Shown here: positions 23,598-32,669 of the stretch, piece after piece
How the letters are laid out: the number at the start of each line of letters is the position of its first letter
Numbering within the stretch: position 1 is the stretch's first letter
Source of the DNA: Streptomonospora alba
Lineage (GTDB): Bacteria; Actinomycetota; Actinomycetes; Streptosporangiales; Streptosporangiaceae
Direction of reading: 5' to 3'
NCBI RefSeq assembly: GCF_000826685.1
Contig: NZ_JROO01000017.1
Location: forward strand, 45,630 to 109,629
DNA: 64,000 bases
The notes under the pieces: model-generated
Databases searched by the model: none
Told to the model about the DNA's origin: nothing
Seen by the model: the letters and a program-made list of their open reading frames with translations, nothing else
Made by a program: the position numbers and the translations under genes

Positions 23598-24611
23598 ATG
23601 GAACGCATCGCTGTGCTCGGCGGGTCCGGCGCGGTGGGACGCGAGGTCTGCGCCGCGCTCGTCCAGCACGTTCCGGGGCAGGTCGCCGCGGTCGGCCGCG
23701 ACCCGGCGAAGCTGCGCGCCGTGCCCGGAGTCCACGCGCTCCCCGCCGACATCGGCCGCGAGGACGGCCTGGCCCGCGCGATCCGCGGCGCCGACGCGGT
23801 GATCGTGTGCACCGAGCGCGGTGGCGAGCGCGTCGCCCGCGCCTGCCTGGCGCAGGGCACCCACTACGTGGACGTCTCGGCCTCCGCGCCGCGACTCCGG
23901 GCGATAGCCGCGCTCGACGGCCTCGCCCGCACCCGCGGAGCGGCCGCCGTACTCAGCGTCGGCCTCGCACCGGGAGTGACCAATCTGCTGGCGCGCAGTG
24001 TGACCGATGCCGGAGGCACCGGGCGCCTCCGCATCGGCGTATTGCTGGGAGGCGGCGAGGTGCACGGAGCGGAGGCCCTCGACTGGACGCTCAACGGCCT
24101 GGACGGTGCAGGCCGACCGCTGCGGAGCCGCTTCCCGCAGCCTTATGGCCGGCGCACCGCCTACGGGTTCCCCTTCTCCGATCAGTACACGCTTCCGGAG
24201 ACCCTCGGAGCCGAAGCGGTGGCGACCGGGCTCTGCCTGGATTCGCGTGCTGCGACGCTGCTGCTTGGGGCCGCCCGGCTGCCGGCCGTGGCGCGGCGGC
24301 TGCGCCGCCCCCGTGTGCGCGGGGCGCTGCGCAAAGTCCTGTCGCGCGTACACGTGGGCGGGGACGGGTTCGCGGTGAGCGTGATCCGGGGATCGGCAGC
24401 AGCCTGGTTCGGCGGGCGGGGGCAGAGCCGGGCGACCGGAGTGGTCGCCGCGCTGCTGGCGCTGCGGCTGCCCGGTCTGCCACCCGGTGTGCGCCATATC
24501 GAACAGGCGGTCGGCCCGGGGGAGTTCCTCCGCGAAGTGGCGGCGCACGGATTCGGCGCGGGAATACCGGAGGCGTCCGGCCGCGAGGGCGCGCACTACG
24601 ATGCGCAGTGA
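23598..24611 (+). CDS. Saccharopine dehydrogenase-like NAD(P)-binding protein
   Basis: It has 337 residues with an N-terminal Rossmann motif IAVLGGSGAVGREV, then VIVCTE and GTHYVDVSASAPR typical of the saccharopine dehydrogenase-like group. This broad family includes enoyl reductase-like and other oxidoreductases, so the reaction is not assigned. The stop overlaps the TetR start (TGATG), coupling translation. Confidence 0.8.
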   Translation: MERIAVLGGSGAVGREVCAALVQHVPGQVAAVGRDPAKLRAVPGVHALPADIGREDGLARAIRGADAVIVCTERGGERVARACLAQGTHYVDVSASAPRLRAIAALDGLARTRGAAAVLSVGLAPGVTNLLARSVTDAGGTGRLRIGVLLGGGEVHGAEALDWTLNGLDGAGRPLRSRFPQPYGRRTAYGFPFSDQYTLPETLGAEAVATGLCLDSRAATLLLGAARLPAVARRLRRPRVRGALRKVLSRVHVGGDGFAVSVIRGSAAAWFGGRGQSRATGVVAALLALRLPGLPPGVRHIEQAVGPGEFLREVAAHGFGAGIPEASGREGAHYDAQ

Positions 24612-25252
24612 TGTCACCGAGAAGAGCCGCCGCCCTGCGAGACCAGGAGGGCGGGCCCACCCTGCGCGAGCACCTCCTGGCCACAGCCGAGCGCCTGGTC
24701 GCCGAGCGCGGCGCCGCGGGGATCACCGTGCGCGACATCGCTCGCGAGGCGGGAGTCGCGGCGGGCGTGCTCTACAACCACTTCGCCGACAAGGAGGAAC
24801 TCCTCGCTCAAGCGCTGCACGCCCACGTCCGCAACGCGGAGCGCACGGCCGGCGAGGTGCCCGTCGCCGGGGTCGGCACCGTCGAGGACAACCTGAACGC
24901 GTTCCTGCGCCGGGGCATCGCGGTGCACATCGCCGTCCTGCCCGCCTTCGAAGGCGTCTCCTCCCGGCCCAAGGTGCTGGAGCGCTTCTCTGAACTGCCC
25001 AACCCCATGGGGGATGGCAAGGGGCTGCACAGGGCACTGGCGGACTATCTGCGCAACGAACAGCGGCTGCGGCGCGTGGCGACCGGCGTCCGCCCAGAGG
25101 CGGTCGCGACCATGCTCGTGGGTGCCTGCCACGAACTCGTGGTGCCCCCGCTGCCCGTCGCCCCGTCGGCGGACCGAGTGTCCGTTGAGGTGCCGTCCGA
25201 GCTGGTCGACGACCTCGTGGCCACGGTGATGGACGGCGTCCGTCCACGCTGA
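24611..25252 (+). CDS. TetR-family repressor
   Basis: It has 213 residues. The N-terminal HTH is clear: EHLLATAERLVAERGAAGIT, VRDIAREAGVAAGVLYNHF, ADKEELL. The rest is the ligand-binding helical domain. It ends an operon with a methyltransferase and a dehydrogenase-like gene, and the double palindrome at 22678-22706 is the likely operator. The ligand is unknown; a detoxification or lipid signal is possible. Confidence 0.88.
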   Translation: MSPRRAAALRDQEGGPTLREHLLATAERLVAERGAAGITVRDIAREAGVAAGVLYNHFADKEELLAQALHAHVRNAERTAGEVPVAGVGTVEDNLNAFLRRGIAVHIAVLPAFEGVSSRPKVLERFSELPNPMGDGKGLHRALADYLRNEQRLRRVATGVRPEAVATMLVGACHELVVPPLPVAPSADRVSVEVPSELVDDLVATVMDGVRPR

Positions 25253-25342
25253 GGCCGACCCGGGACCGAGCGCTGCGGGGCGGATCGCGCGGTGTCCGAA
25301 ACCTTCAAGACGGCGGCCGCCCGCCCCTCTAACGTCGGTCGC

Positions 25343-25732
25343 ATGACAGCAGCATTCAGCGCAGTCGGCATCGTCACCGCCGACATGAGCGCATCACTGG
25401 CGTTCTACCGCCGCATCGGAATGGACATCCCGGCCGAGGCCGATACCCAGCCGCACGTCGAGGCGGAGCTTCCCGGCGGACTGCGGATCCTGTGGGACAC
25501 CGTCGAGACCGTGCGATCCTTCGCGCCCGACTGGCAGCCGGCGCCCGGCGGCGGTGTCGCGCTCGCCTTCGCCTGCGACGGGCCCGAGGGAGTGGACCGC
25601 CTCTACGACGACCTCACCGCGGCCGGATACACCGGCCGGTGCAAGCCCTGGAACGCCGTATGGGGCCAGCGCTACGCCGTCGTGTGCGACCCCGACGGCC
25701 ATTGGATCGAATTGTTCGCGCCGCTGGAGTGA
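25343..25732 (+). CDS. VOC-family (glyoxalase-like) protein
   Basis: It has 129 residues from ATG 25343; an upstream GTG at 25292 is less likely. Two beta-alpha-beta-beta-beta units are visible (IVTADMSASLAFYRRIGMD and YAVVCDPDGHWIELFAPLE), the vicinal oxygen chelate fold used for lyases, dioxygenases and binding proteins. Metal ligands are incomplete, so it may be a binding protein. Its last 61 bp overlap the 3' end of the convergent AraC gene. Confidence 0.8.
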   Translation: MTAAFSAVGIVTADMSASLAFYRRIGMDIPAEADTQPHVEAELPGGLRILWDTVETVRSFAPDWQPAPGGGVALAFACDGPEGVDRLYDDLTAAGYTGRCKPWNAVWGQRYAVVCDPDGHWIELFAPLE

Positions 25733-26412
25733 CCGACGAGCACGCTCAGCGGATCGCCGGCCAGCGCCTTGACCTCGCGAGCGAGGTGGGCCTGGTCGGC
25801 GTAGCCGGTGGCGGCGGCAACCTCGGCGAAGGGCGTGCCCGCCCGCGCCGCGGCCAGCGCCCGGTCGAACCGCAGGATCCTCCCCAAGGTCCTGGGGCCG
25901 TAGCCGAAGGCCGCGGTGCTCCTGCGGTGCAGTCGGCGCGGGCCCAACCCGGTCTCCTCGGCGACGTCGGCCGCGGACGCGCCCGCGGCCAGCAGTGCGG
26001 CGGCCTGCCGCATCGCGGGGTCGCCCCCGGTGCCCGCGGCCGTCCGCCGGGCCGCGGCCCGCTCCAGGGATACGCCCGGATCGGCCGCCAGTCCCGCCTG
26101 CTCGCCGAGCCGGCGCGCCTCGCCCGAGGCCCACACGTCCTCCAGCGGCACCCGAAGGTCGCGCAGCTCATCCGCCGGGACGCCGACCACCGCCGGACCC
26201 GCTCCCGGGGACAGCCGCAGCCCCACGAACACCTGGCCGGGCTCCCAGTCGGAGAAGTGTGCTGCGGTGTCGGGTCCGGCCACCAGTACCCGGCTGCCGT
26301 CCCAGACCAGGTCCATGCACCCGTCCGGCACCACTCGGTGCGGCTCGCCGTTCTCGGCCGCCCCGGTCCAGACGACACCGTCGGCCGCTGTCGAATCCCG
26401 CTCGCGGTACAT
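25672..26412 (-). CDS. AraC-family regulator
   Basis: It has 246 residues from ATG 26412 (GGGAG upstream). The N-terminal half is a DUF6597-type sensing domain (HRVVPDGCMDLVWDGSRVLV). The C-terminal HTH pair is ASAADVAEETGLGPRRLHR and TPFAEVAAATGYADQAHLAR. It probably regulates the VOC gene or others nearby. The tail-to-tail overlap with the VOC gene implies antisense coupling of the two. Confidence 0.82.
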   Translation of the reverse strand: MYRERDSTAADGVVWTGAAENGEPHRVVPDGCMDLVWDGSRVLVAGPDTAAHFSDWEPGQVFVGLRLSPGAGPAVVGVPADELRDLRVPLEDVWASGEARRLGEQAGLAADPGVSLERAAARRTAAGTGGDPAMRQAAALLAAGASAADVAEETGLGPRRLHRRSTAAFGYGPRTLGRILRFDRALAAARAGTPFAEVAAATGYADQAHLAREVKALAGDPLSVLVGHSSGANNSIQWPSGSHTTA

Positions 26413-26541
26413 GCCCTCATTCTCCCTGCGCACGCGGATCGGCGGCACCCTCGGTCGGATGAGTCCGCCGCGCAAGCGCCGAGCGTGGGGCAGCCACCCG
26501 CCGCCCCAGGGCGGGCGCGGGCGGTGTCGCCGTCCGCGCCG

Positions 26542-27465
26542 CTACCGCTGGGCCACCAGGTCGAGCAGCGTGGCCTCCGGGCGGCAGCAGAAGCGCACCG
26601 GGGCCGTGGGCGACGTGCCCAGGCCACCGGAGACGTGCAACCAGGTACCGGCGTAGCGGTTCAGGCCCCAGGCGCGGCGGCGGTCGATGCCGCAGTTGGT
26701 GACCACGGTGCCGTAGAACGGCAGGCACAACTGCCCGCCGTGGGTGTGGCCGGCCAGGAGCAGCTGGTAGCCGTCGGCGGCGAAGCGGTTGAGGTTGGCC
26801 GGCTCGGGCGAGTGCAGGACGCCCAGACGCAGGTCTGCCTCGGCGTCGGCGGTGCCGGCGACCTCGTCGTAGCGGTCCAGGCCGATGTGGGAGTCGTGCA
26901 CCCCCGCTACGGCGACGTCGCGGCCGTCGGCCTTGAGGACGCCCTTGCGGTTGTTGAGGTCCAACCAGCCGCGGGCGCTCATGGCAGCGCCGAGCTCGCG
27001 CCAGGGCAGGTCGGGGACCTTGCGCTTGGAGTAGTCCTCGCGGCTGCTCCGCCACAGGTAGCGGGCGGGATTCTTGAACTGGGGCGAGAACAGGTCGTTG
27101 GAGCCGAACACGAACGCGCCGGGGCGGTCCAGCAGCGGGCCCAGCGCGGAGATCAGCGGCTCGACGGCGTCCGGGTGGGAGATGGAGTCGCCGGTGTTGA
27201 CCACGAAGTCCGGCTCGTAGGCTTCCAGCCCGCGCAGCCAGTCCAGCAGCATGCGCCGTCCCGGCGTCAGGTGGGTGTCGGAGATGTGTAGGACCCGCAG
27301 CCGAGGGCTGCCGGGGTCCAGCAGCGGAAGCTCGTAGTGGCGCAGCCGGAACCAGTTGCGCTCGATCACCGAGGCATAGGCGATCCCGGCCAGCCCCACG
27401 GCGCCCGTGACCGCGGCCGCGCGTCCGGCCGCCCGCAGGCTCTTCGGCAATGTCGTCACCGTCAC
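26542..27465 (-). CDS. Metallophosphoesterase with membrane anchor
   Basis: It has 307 residues. An N-terminal hydrophobic stretch (AAVTGAVGLAGIAYASV) precedes the calcineurin-like domain: DTHL, NTGDSISH, GSND, HSPEP and GHTHGGQ. It resembles YkuE-type phosphoesterases, which are often membrane-bound and act on lipid or nucleotide phosphates. In Mycobacterium such a gene lies near ponA2, as here. Confidence 0.88.
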   Translation of the reverse strand: MTVTTLPKSLRAAGRAAAVTGAVGLAGIAYASVIERNWFRLRHYELPLLDPGSPRLRVLHISDTHLTPGRRMLLDWLRGLEAYEPDFVVNTGDSISHPDAVEPLISALGPLLDRPGAFVFGSNDLFSPQFKNPARYLWRSSREDYSKRKVPDLPWRELGAAMSARGWLDLNNRKGVLKADGRDVAVAGVHDSHIGLDRYDEVAGTADAEADLRLGVLHSPEPANLNRFAADGYQLLLAGHTHGGQLCLPFYGTVVTNCGIDRRRAWGLNRYAGTWLHVSGGLGTSPTAPVRFCCRPEATLLDLVAQR

Positions 27466-27592
27466 CGCACCTCCCGACTTCCGATGGTGTCAGACTTCGG
27501 TGACCGGATGCGCCCCGCACAGCGTCGTCTTCGGCCCGGCACGGGGAGAATGCGCTCGCAGCCGCACATCCGGCGGTCGTATGATCGCTGCC

Positions 27593-28048
27593 ATGGCCGA
27601 ACTCAAGGACCGCCTCCGGACCGACCTCACCGCCGCGATGAAGTCGCGCGACGACGTCCGCACCCGCACTCTGCGCAGCGTGCTGACCGCGATCTCCACC
27701 GAGGAGGCCTCCGGCCAGGCGGCACGCGAACTCGGCGACGAGGACATCGTCCGCGTTCTCACGCGGGAGACGAAGAAGCGCCGCGAGGCCGCCGAGGCGT
27801 TCGAGGAGGGCGGCCGCACCGACCAGGCCGCCGCTGAGCGGGCCGAGAGCGACGTGCTCGCCGACTACCTCCCCGAGCAGCTCGGCGACGACGAGCTGCG
27901 CGAGCTGGTGGCCGCCGTGATCGCCGAGACCGGAGCCGAGGGCCCCAAGGCCATGGGCCAGGTCATGAAGCAGGTGACACCGCGGGTGGCGGGCCGTGCC
28001 GAGGGCGGCCGCGTGGCGGCCGAGGTCAAGCGCCAGCTCACCGCCTAG
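27593..28048 (+). CDS. GatB/YqeY-domain protein
   Basis: It has 151 residues beginning MAELKDRLRTDLTAAMKSRD, a typical YqeY start, then RTLRSVLTAI, and the C-terminal helical domain (GPKAMGQVMKQVTPRVAGRA). YqeY proteins resemble the tail domain of the tRNA amidotransferase subunit GatB; their exact role is not settled. Divergent from the phosphoesterase and closed by a strong terminator. Confidence 0.9.
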   Translation: MAELKDRLRTDLTAAMKSRDDVRTRTLRSVLTAISTEEASGQAARELGDEDIVRVLTRETKKRREAAEAFEEGGRTDQAAAERAESDVLADYLPEQLGDDELRELVAAVIAETGAEGPKAMGQVMKQVTPRVAGRAEGGRVAAEVKRQLTA

Positions 28049-28058
28049 CGGCGGGACA

Positions 28059-28101
28059 CACGAGGGGCGGCGGGCGATCCGATCGCCCGCCGCCCCTCGT
28101 G
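28059..28101. terminator. Bidirectional terminator between yqeY and PBP genes
   Basis: A perfect 21-bp inverted repeat about a single C (28059-28079 / 28081-28101). It serves both convergent genes. Confidence 0.85.
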
Positions 28102-28115
28102 CTTTGCGCCGCTCG

Positions 28116-30515
28116 CTAGTCGCCCCTGCCGCGTCCCTGGTCGGCCAGGCCCAGACCGGGGCCGTCCCAGTCGCCGAAGGCGCCGTCTCCGTCTCCGTCT
28201 CCGCCGCCCTGGCCGCCTCCGTTGCTCAGGAACACGTTGACCGTCGCGCCCTCGGGCAGCCCGGTGCCGGGCTCGGGGTTGACGGCCCCGACCGTGTTCG
28301 CGGGCTGGTCGGAACGCACCTGGGTGGAGGACAGGTTGGCCTCGAACCCGGCCGCCTCCAGCGCGCCGACCGCCTCGTCGGGCCCCATTCCCAGCACGTC
28401 GGGTACGCCATCGGCGGTGTTGGCGGCCTCGTCGGCGTTCTGCTCGTCGTCGCCGTCGTCCTGCGGGGGCCCCGACGTGCTTCCGTACTTCGCCGGCGGC
28501 GACGGGAAGTCGTCGGCCGACAGCTCCTCGGTCGCCTTCTGCATCGTCTGCTGCCAGATGGGACCGGGGATCGTCGCGCCGTAGACGTAGGAGTAGTGCT
28601 GGCCGCCGATGGTGACGTTGCGCAGCGGGTGGTTCTGCGGTCCGCGCGGGTCGCCGACGAAGACGGTTCCGACGAGGTTGGGGGTGTAGCCCGCGAACCA
28701 GGCGCTGGCCGAGTTGTCGGTGGTTCCGGTCTTGGCCGCCGCGGGCCTGCCGATCTCCAGCCCGTCGGTGGTGCCCCCGTCGAACGTCTGCTGCAGCAGG
28801 TGGCTCACGCCGTCGGCGACGTCCTTGTCGATGACCCGCTCGCACTCGGGTTTGATGTCGATGGTCTTGCCCGCGTGCTCGTCCACGATCTTGTCGAGCG
28901 CCTGCGGCTCGCAGTGCATGCCCCGCGACGCGAAGACGGAGTAGGCGGTGGCCAGGTTCAGCGGGGAGACCTCCTCGCTGCCCAGGGTGAAGGAGTTGTT
29001 GGCCTGGGTGCGGTCGTTGTCGAAGCCCGTGCCGTCGGCGCGATGCATGCCGAGGTTCTCGGCCATGTTGATGACCTTGCACAGCCCGACGTCGGCCTGG
29101 AGGCTCGCGAAGTAGGTGTTCACCGAGCCCTTGGTGCCGCTGACCATGTTGTTGGTGCTGCCGCCCTCGGTGTCGCCGGCGTTGCTGACCGTCCAGGGAG
29201 CCAGCCGCCCGCCGTTGCAATTGCGCTGGCCGGTGATGGTCGTGGTGTTGCCGGTGCTGTAGGACGTACCGAACTGCTTGCCGTGCGCCAGCGCAGCGGC
29301 CAGCGTGAAGGGCTTGAACGTCGACCCGGACTGGAACCCGGTGCTGCCGCCGTCCTTGGCGTCGACGGCGAAGTTGATCGAGGTCTCTCCGAGGTTGGAC
29401 TCGTCGGGGCCGTAGTTGCGGCTCTGGGCCATCCCCCGGATCTTGCCGGTCCCCGGCTCCACGAGAACCTCGGCGGCGACCTTGCGTGACTTGTTCTTGC
29501 GCGGCACCCACTCGTCGACGGCGTCCTGCGCGGCCTGCTGCATGTCCGAGTCCAGCGTGGTGTGGATCTGCAGCCCCGCCGTGCGCAGCCACCGGGCGCG
29601 CTCGGTCTCGGTCTCGCCGTAGCGCTTGTCCGACTCGATCTGCTGGACCACGTAGTCGCAGAAGAACGGTTTGTCGCTGGGCATGCACCCGTTGCTCGGG
29701 CTGCTCACGTCGAGCCCGAGGTCGGTGGCCTTGGCCTCCTCGGCCTCGGACTTGGTGATCGCCCCGGTCTGGGCCATGCGGTTGAGTACGACGTCGCGCC
29801 GGTTCTTGGCGTCCTCGGGGTTCAGGCGGGGGTTGTACAGGTACGGGTAGCGCACCGTCCCGGCGAGCGTGGCGGCCTGGGGGAGGTTCAGCTCGTCGGC
29901 GCTGACGCCGAAGAAGTGCTGCGCGGCGGACTCGGCACCGTAGGCGCCGTCACCGAAGTAGGCGATGTTGAGGTAGCCCTCGAGGATCTCCTCCTTGGAC
30001 ATCCGCTGCTCGAGCGCGACGGCGTAGCGGAGCTCGCGGATCTTGCGGCCCAGCGTGGTCTCGCGGGCCTCCTCCTGCTCGGCCTGGCTGTCGGCGCTCT
30101 CGACGAGGACGTTCTTCACGTACTGCTGCGTGATGGAGGAGCCGCCCTCGACGTCGCCGCTGACGGTGCGGATGGCGGCGCGGAACGTGCCGGCGATGTC
30201 GATGCCGCCGTGCTCGTAGAAGGCGGAGTCCTCCATGGCGATGATGGCCTTGCGCATCACCGGCGCCATTTTGTCGATCTCGACCACTTCGCGGTTCTGG
30301 TCGTAGATCTCGGCGATGACCTGGCCGTCGCGGTCGTAGATGACCGAGCGCTCCGGGGGAGGAGGCGTCTCCAGCTCGCTCGGCATGTTCAGGAAGCCGG
30401 TGGCGACGTTGCGCGCGGTGATCCCGATTCCCCCGACGGCGGGCAGCGCGAGCGCCGCGACTAGCACACCGGCGACGATTCCGACGCCGACCAGTTGACC
30501 GATTTTCTGCAGCAT
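28116..30515 (-). CDS. ponA2: Class A penicillin-binding protein with PASTA domain
   Basis: About 799 residues from ATG 30515; GTG 30530 is possible. One TM helix (10-34) is followed by the GT51 transglycosylase domain (EDSAFYEHGG, GGSSITQQ) and a transpeptidase domain with STFKP (SxxK), SVN and KTGTT, then a C-terminal PASTA domain (about 710-785). It polymerises and cross-links peptidoglycan on the outer membrane face. The layout and the divergent wblA/whiB4-type neighbour match mycobacterial ponA2. Confidence 0.93.
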   Translation of the reverse strand: MLQKIGQLVGVGIVAGVLVAALALPAVGGIGITARNVATGFLNMPSELETPPPPERSVIYDRDGQVIAEIYDQNREVVEIDKMAPVMRKAIIAMEDSAFYEHGGIDIAGTFRAAIRTVSGDVEGGSSITQQYVKNVLVESADSQAEQEEARETTLGRKIRELRYAVALEQRMSKEEILEGYLNIAYFGDGAYGAESAAQHFFGVSADELNLPQAATLAGTVRYPYLYNPRLNPEDAKNRRDVVLNRMAQTGAITKSEAEEAKATDLGLDVSSPSNGCMPSDKPFFCDYVVQQIESDKRYGETETERARWLRTAGLQIHTTLDSDMQQAAQDAVDEWVPRKNKSRKVAAEVLVEPGTGKIRGMAQSRNYGPDESNLGETSINFAVDAKDGGSTGFQSGSTFKPFTLAAALAHGKQFGTSYSTGNTTTITGQRNCNGGRLAPWTVSNAGDTEGGSTNNMVSGTKGSVNTYFASLQADVGLCKVINMAENLGMHRADGTGFDNDRTQANNSFTLGSEEVSPLNLATAYSVFASRGMHCEPQALDKIVDEHAGKTIDIKPECERVIDKDVADGVSHLLQQTFDGGTTDGLEIGRPAAAKTGTTDNSASAWFAGYTPNLVGTVFVGDPRGPQNHPLRNVTIGGQHYSYVYGATIPGPIWQQTMQKATEELSADDFPSPPAKYGSTSGPPQDDGDDEQNADEAANTADGVPDVLGMGPDEAVGALEAAGFEANLSSTQVRSDQPANTVGAVNPEPGTGLPEGATVNVFLSNGGGQGGGDGDGDGAFGDWDGPGLGLADQGRGRGD

Positions 30516-30959
30516 TGTCCCCTGACCCACCCCCTAAGACTACGTGTGGACCGCGATGGGCGGCGCCGTAGATGTCCGGTGTTTCGGACGTTCGGCGCAC
30601 CGGCGGCATCGAGGTCGATCTCCATTGTGAAGGCAACGCCGAGCGCTCGGAACCGGTGGTCCGGATGCTGCCGGATGCCGGATCCGATGGGGTCTACCGA
30701 ACGCAATGACCCAAACGGACTAGATCCGATATGGGCCTGATGGGGCCTGGTGTAGCGCGGGCGGCATCCGTAGGTTCGTCCGCAGCAATCGCGAGGATAC
30801 GCAGAGCTTCGGCGTCGATGCGCTCCGCGACCGGACGGCCCCTGCTCCGGCTCGCGACCGTCGTCGACCCTGCTGCGTCTTCGCCCCCCGTTTCGTCCGG
30901 AGCCGGCGACCGCGCCCGCGGGCTCCTCGACGAGTACACATGGTTTGGGAGTGGGACAC
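30516..30959. other. 444-bp divergent promoter region between PBP and WhiB genes
   Basis: No gene seen. It holds promoters of the divergent ponA2-like and wblA-like genes and long untranslated leaders. G+C is slightly below the surroundings. Confidence 0.5.
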
Positions 30960-31301
30960 ATGTGGATGCCGGGCTGGGCCGCACACGGCCTGTGCCGCGA
31001 GACCGACCCCGACGCGCTCTTCGTGCAGGGAGCCGCGCAGAACCGGGCCAAACTCATCTGCCGGGGCTGCCCGGTGCGCACCGAGTGCCTGGCCGATGCG
31101 CTGGACAATCGGATCGAGTTCGGAGTCTGGGGAGGGATGACCGAACGCGAGCGCCGGGCCCTGCTGCGCCGCAGGCCCGACGTCACCTCGTGGGCGAATC
31201 TGCTGGAGGAGGCACGCCGCCAGCACCGGGAACAAGACCGACCGGCGCAGGACGGCCAGGAGAGCCCCGAACGGGGCGACTCCCGCGTCGAGACCCGGTA
31301 A
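30960..31301 (+). CDS. wblA: WhiB-family iron-sulfur regulator, WblA/WhiB4 type
   Basis: It has 113 residues from ATG 30960. Cys 12, 34, 37 and 43 are the 4Fe-4S ligands (C...CRGC...C), followed by the GVWGG turn at 55-59 and a basic C-terminal helix. In Streptomyces WblA controls development and antibiotic production; in Mycobacterium WhiB4 is a redox sensor. The assignment rests on synteny: ponA2-like divergent neighbour on one side and two ArsA ATPases, DUF4177, RidA, NUDIX, MBL, Crp and Nth on the other. Confidence 0.9.
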   Translation: MWMPGWAAHGLCRETDPDALFVQGAAQNRAKLICRGCPVRTECLADALDNRIEFGVWGGMTERERRALLRRRPDVTSWANLLEEARRQHREQDRPAQDGQESPERGDSRVETR

Positions 31302-31307
31302 GAGCTC

Positions 31308-31361
31308 GGAGGGCGGCGGTACCCGCGACCGCGTATACCCGGCATCGGCCCGCCGCCCTCC
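31308..31361. terminator. Terminator after wblA
   Basis: 12-bp perfect arms GGAGGGCGGCGG and CCGCCGCCCTCC around a 30-nt loop. It starts 7 bp after the stop. Confidence 0.6.
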
Positions 31362-31505
31362 TTCCACGCCGACCGCAGCGGTCGGCGCGCCGCCGCGCCG
31401 CCTGAGGTCCAGGGGTCCGCCGTACGGCGCGCGACCGCTGCCGCACGGCGGTAGGTTCCCGCTGCCCGCATCGGCGCCCGCACTAACACGCGTCTCGCGG
31501 TCGTA

Positions 31506-32669
31506 TCAGGCGCGCCCCAACGCACGGCCGATCTCGGCGAGGCCCGCCAGATCGTGCACGTCCACAGGGTGGGCCGGCACCTCGGCCGCCGGTACGTCGG
31601 GGTGATTGGCGGCCAGGCGGCCCATCAGCCACTGCTCGCGGTCGCGCACCCGGGCGCGTTCGGCGTACAGGCGCAGCGCAGCCGCGGCCAGGCCGTGATC
31701 GCCTGCCTGCTCCAGCTCCGCGGCGGCAGCAGCGGCGTCCGGTCCGCTCAGCCCCGGAACGGCGGTGCGGTGCACCCGGTTGAGCACGACCCCCGCCAGC
31801 GGCATGCGGTCCGTGCGCAGCCGCTCGATGAAGTACTCCGCCTCACGCAGCGCGTCGTCCTCCGGGGCTGCCACCACGACGAACCCGGTGCCGTGCGCCT
31901 GCAGCAGCCGGTAGGTGCGCTCGGCGCGCTCCTGGAACCCGCCGAAGACCGCGTCGAACGCCGAGACGAAGCTCTGCACGTCCTTGAGCACCTGGGCGCC
32001 CACGACCTTGGCGATGACACTCGTCACCATGCCCACCCCGGCGCCCAGGACCTTGAACGCGCCGGTCGCCGGCGGTGCGCCCAGGATGCGGATGAGCCTG
32101 CTGTCCAGGAAGCGGCCCAGCCGCTCGGGGGCGTCCAGGAAGTCCAGCGCGGAACGGCTCGGCGGCGTGTCGACGACGATCAGGTCCCAGCCGCCGGACT
32201 CGCGCAGCTGCCCCAGCTTCTCCATCGCCATGTACTCCTGCGTTCCGGAGAAGCTGGAGGACAGCGACTGGTAGAAGGGGTTGGCCAGGATCTGCCGCGC
32301 CCGCTCGGCATCGGCGTGGGCCTCGACGATCTCGTCGAAGGTCCGCTTCATGTCCAGCATCATCGCGTGCAGGGACCCCGGCATCGCGGCGCGTCCGCTT
32401 TCGGTCAGATCCACCGGGCGCGGCGTATTGTCCAGTTCACGCAGCCCCATCGACTGGGCGAGCCGGCGGGCCGGGTCGACGGTGATGACCACGGCGTCGC
32501 GGCCGAGTTCGGCAGCGCGCACCCCCATCGCCGCGGCGGTGGTCGTCTTGCCCACGCCGCCGGAGCCGCAGCACACGACGGTGCGGGTCCCGCGATCGGA
32601 CAGCAGCGCGTCGACATCGAAGGCCGATGCGGACGCAGGACGCCTCCCGCCGAGCCCCCCGGCGCTCAC
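31506..32669 (-). CDS. ArsA/GET3-family ATPase, second of pair
   Basis: From GTG 32669 it has 387 residues. Deviant Walker A is GSGGVGKTTTAA, and the switch region is VVDTPPSR. It overlaps the upstream gene by 4 bp (GTGA). In Mycobacterium the pair is Rv3679-Rv3680, annotated as anion-transporting ATPases; they are cytosolic and likely act in protein targeting or export of metal/anion stress. The family's Cys metal site is not evident. The long frame to 33452 is a shadow of the upstream gene. Confidence 0.88.
   Translation of the reverse strand: MSAGGLGGRRPASASAFDVDALLSDRGTRTVVCCGSGGVGKTTTAAAMGVRAAELGRDAVVITVDPARRLAQSMGLRELDNTPRPVDLTESGRAAMPGSLHAMMLDMKRTFDEIVEAHADAERARQILANPFYQSLSSSFSGTQEYMAMEKLGQLRESGGWDLIVVDTPPSRSALDFLDAPERLGRFLDSRLIRILGAPPATGAFKVLGAGVGMVTSVIAKVVGAQVLKDVQSFVSAFDAVFGGFQERAERTYRLLQAHGTGFVVVAAPEDDALREAEYFIERLRTDRMPLAGVVLNRVHRTAVPGLSGPDAAAAAAELEQAGDHGLAAAALRLYAERARVRDREQWLMGRLAANHPDVPAAEVPAHPVDVHDLAGLAEIGRALGRA

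Noticed and set aside
22710..24617. 635-residue minus-strand frame
   Set aside because: Antisense to a clear methyltransferase and dehydrogenase-like gene; no domain seen.
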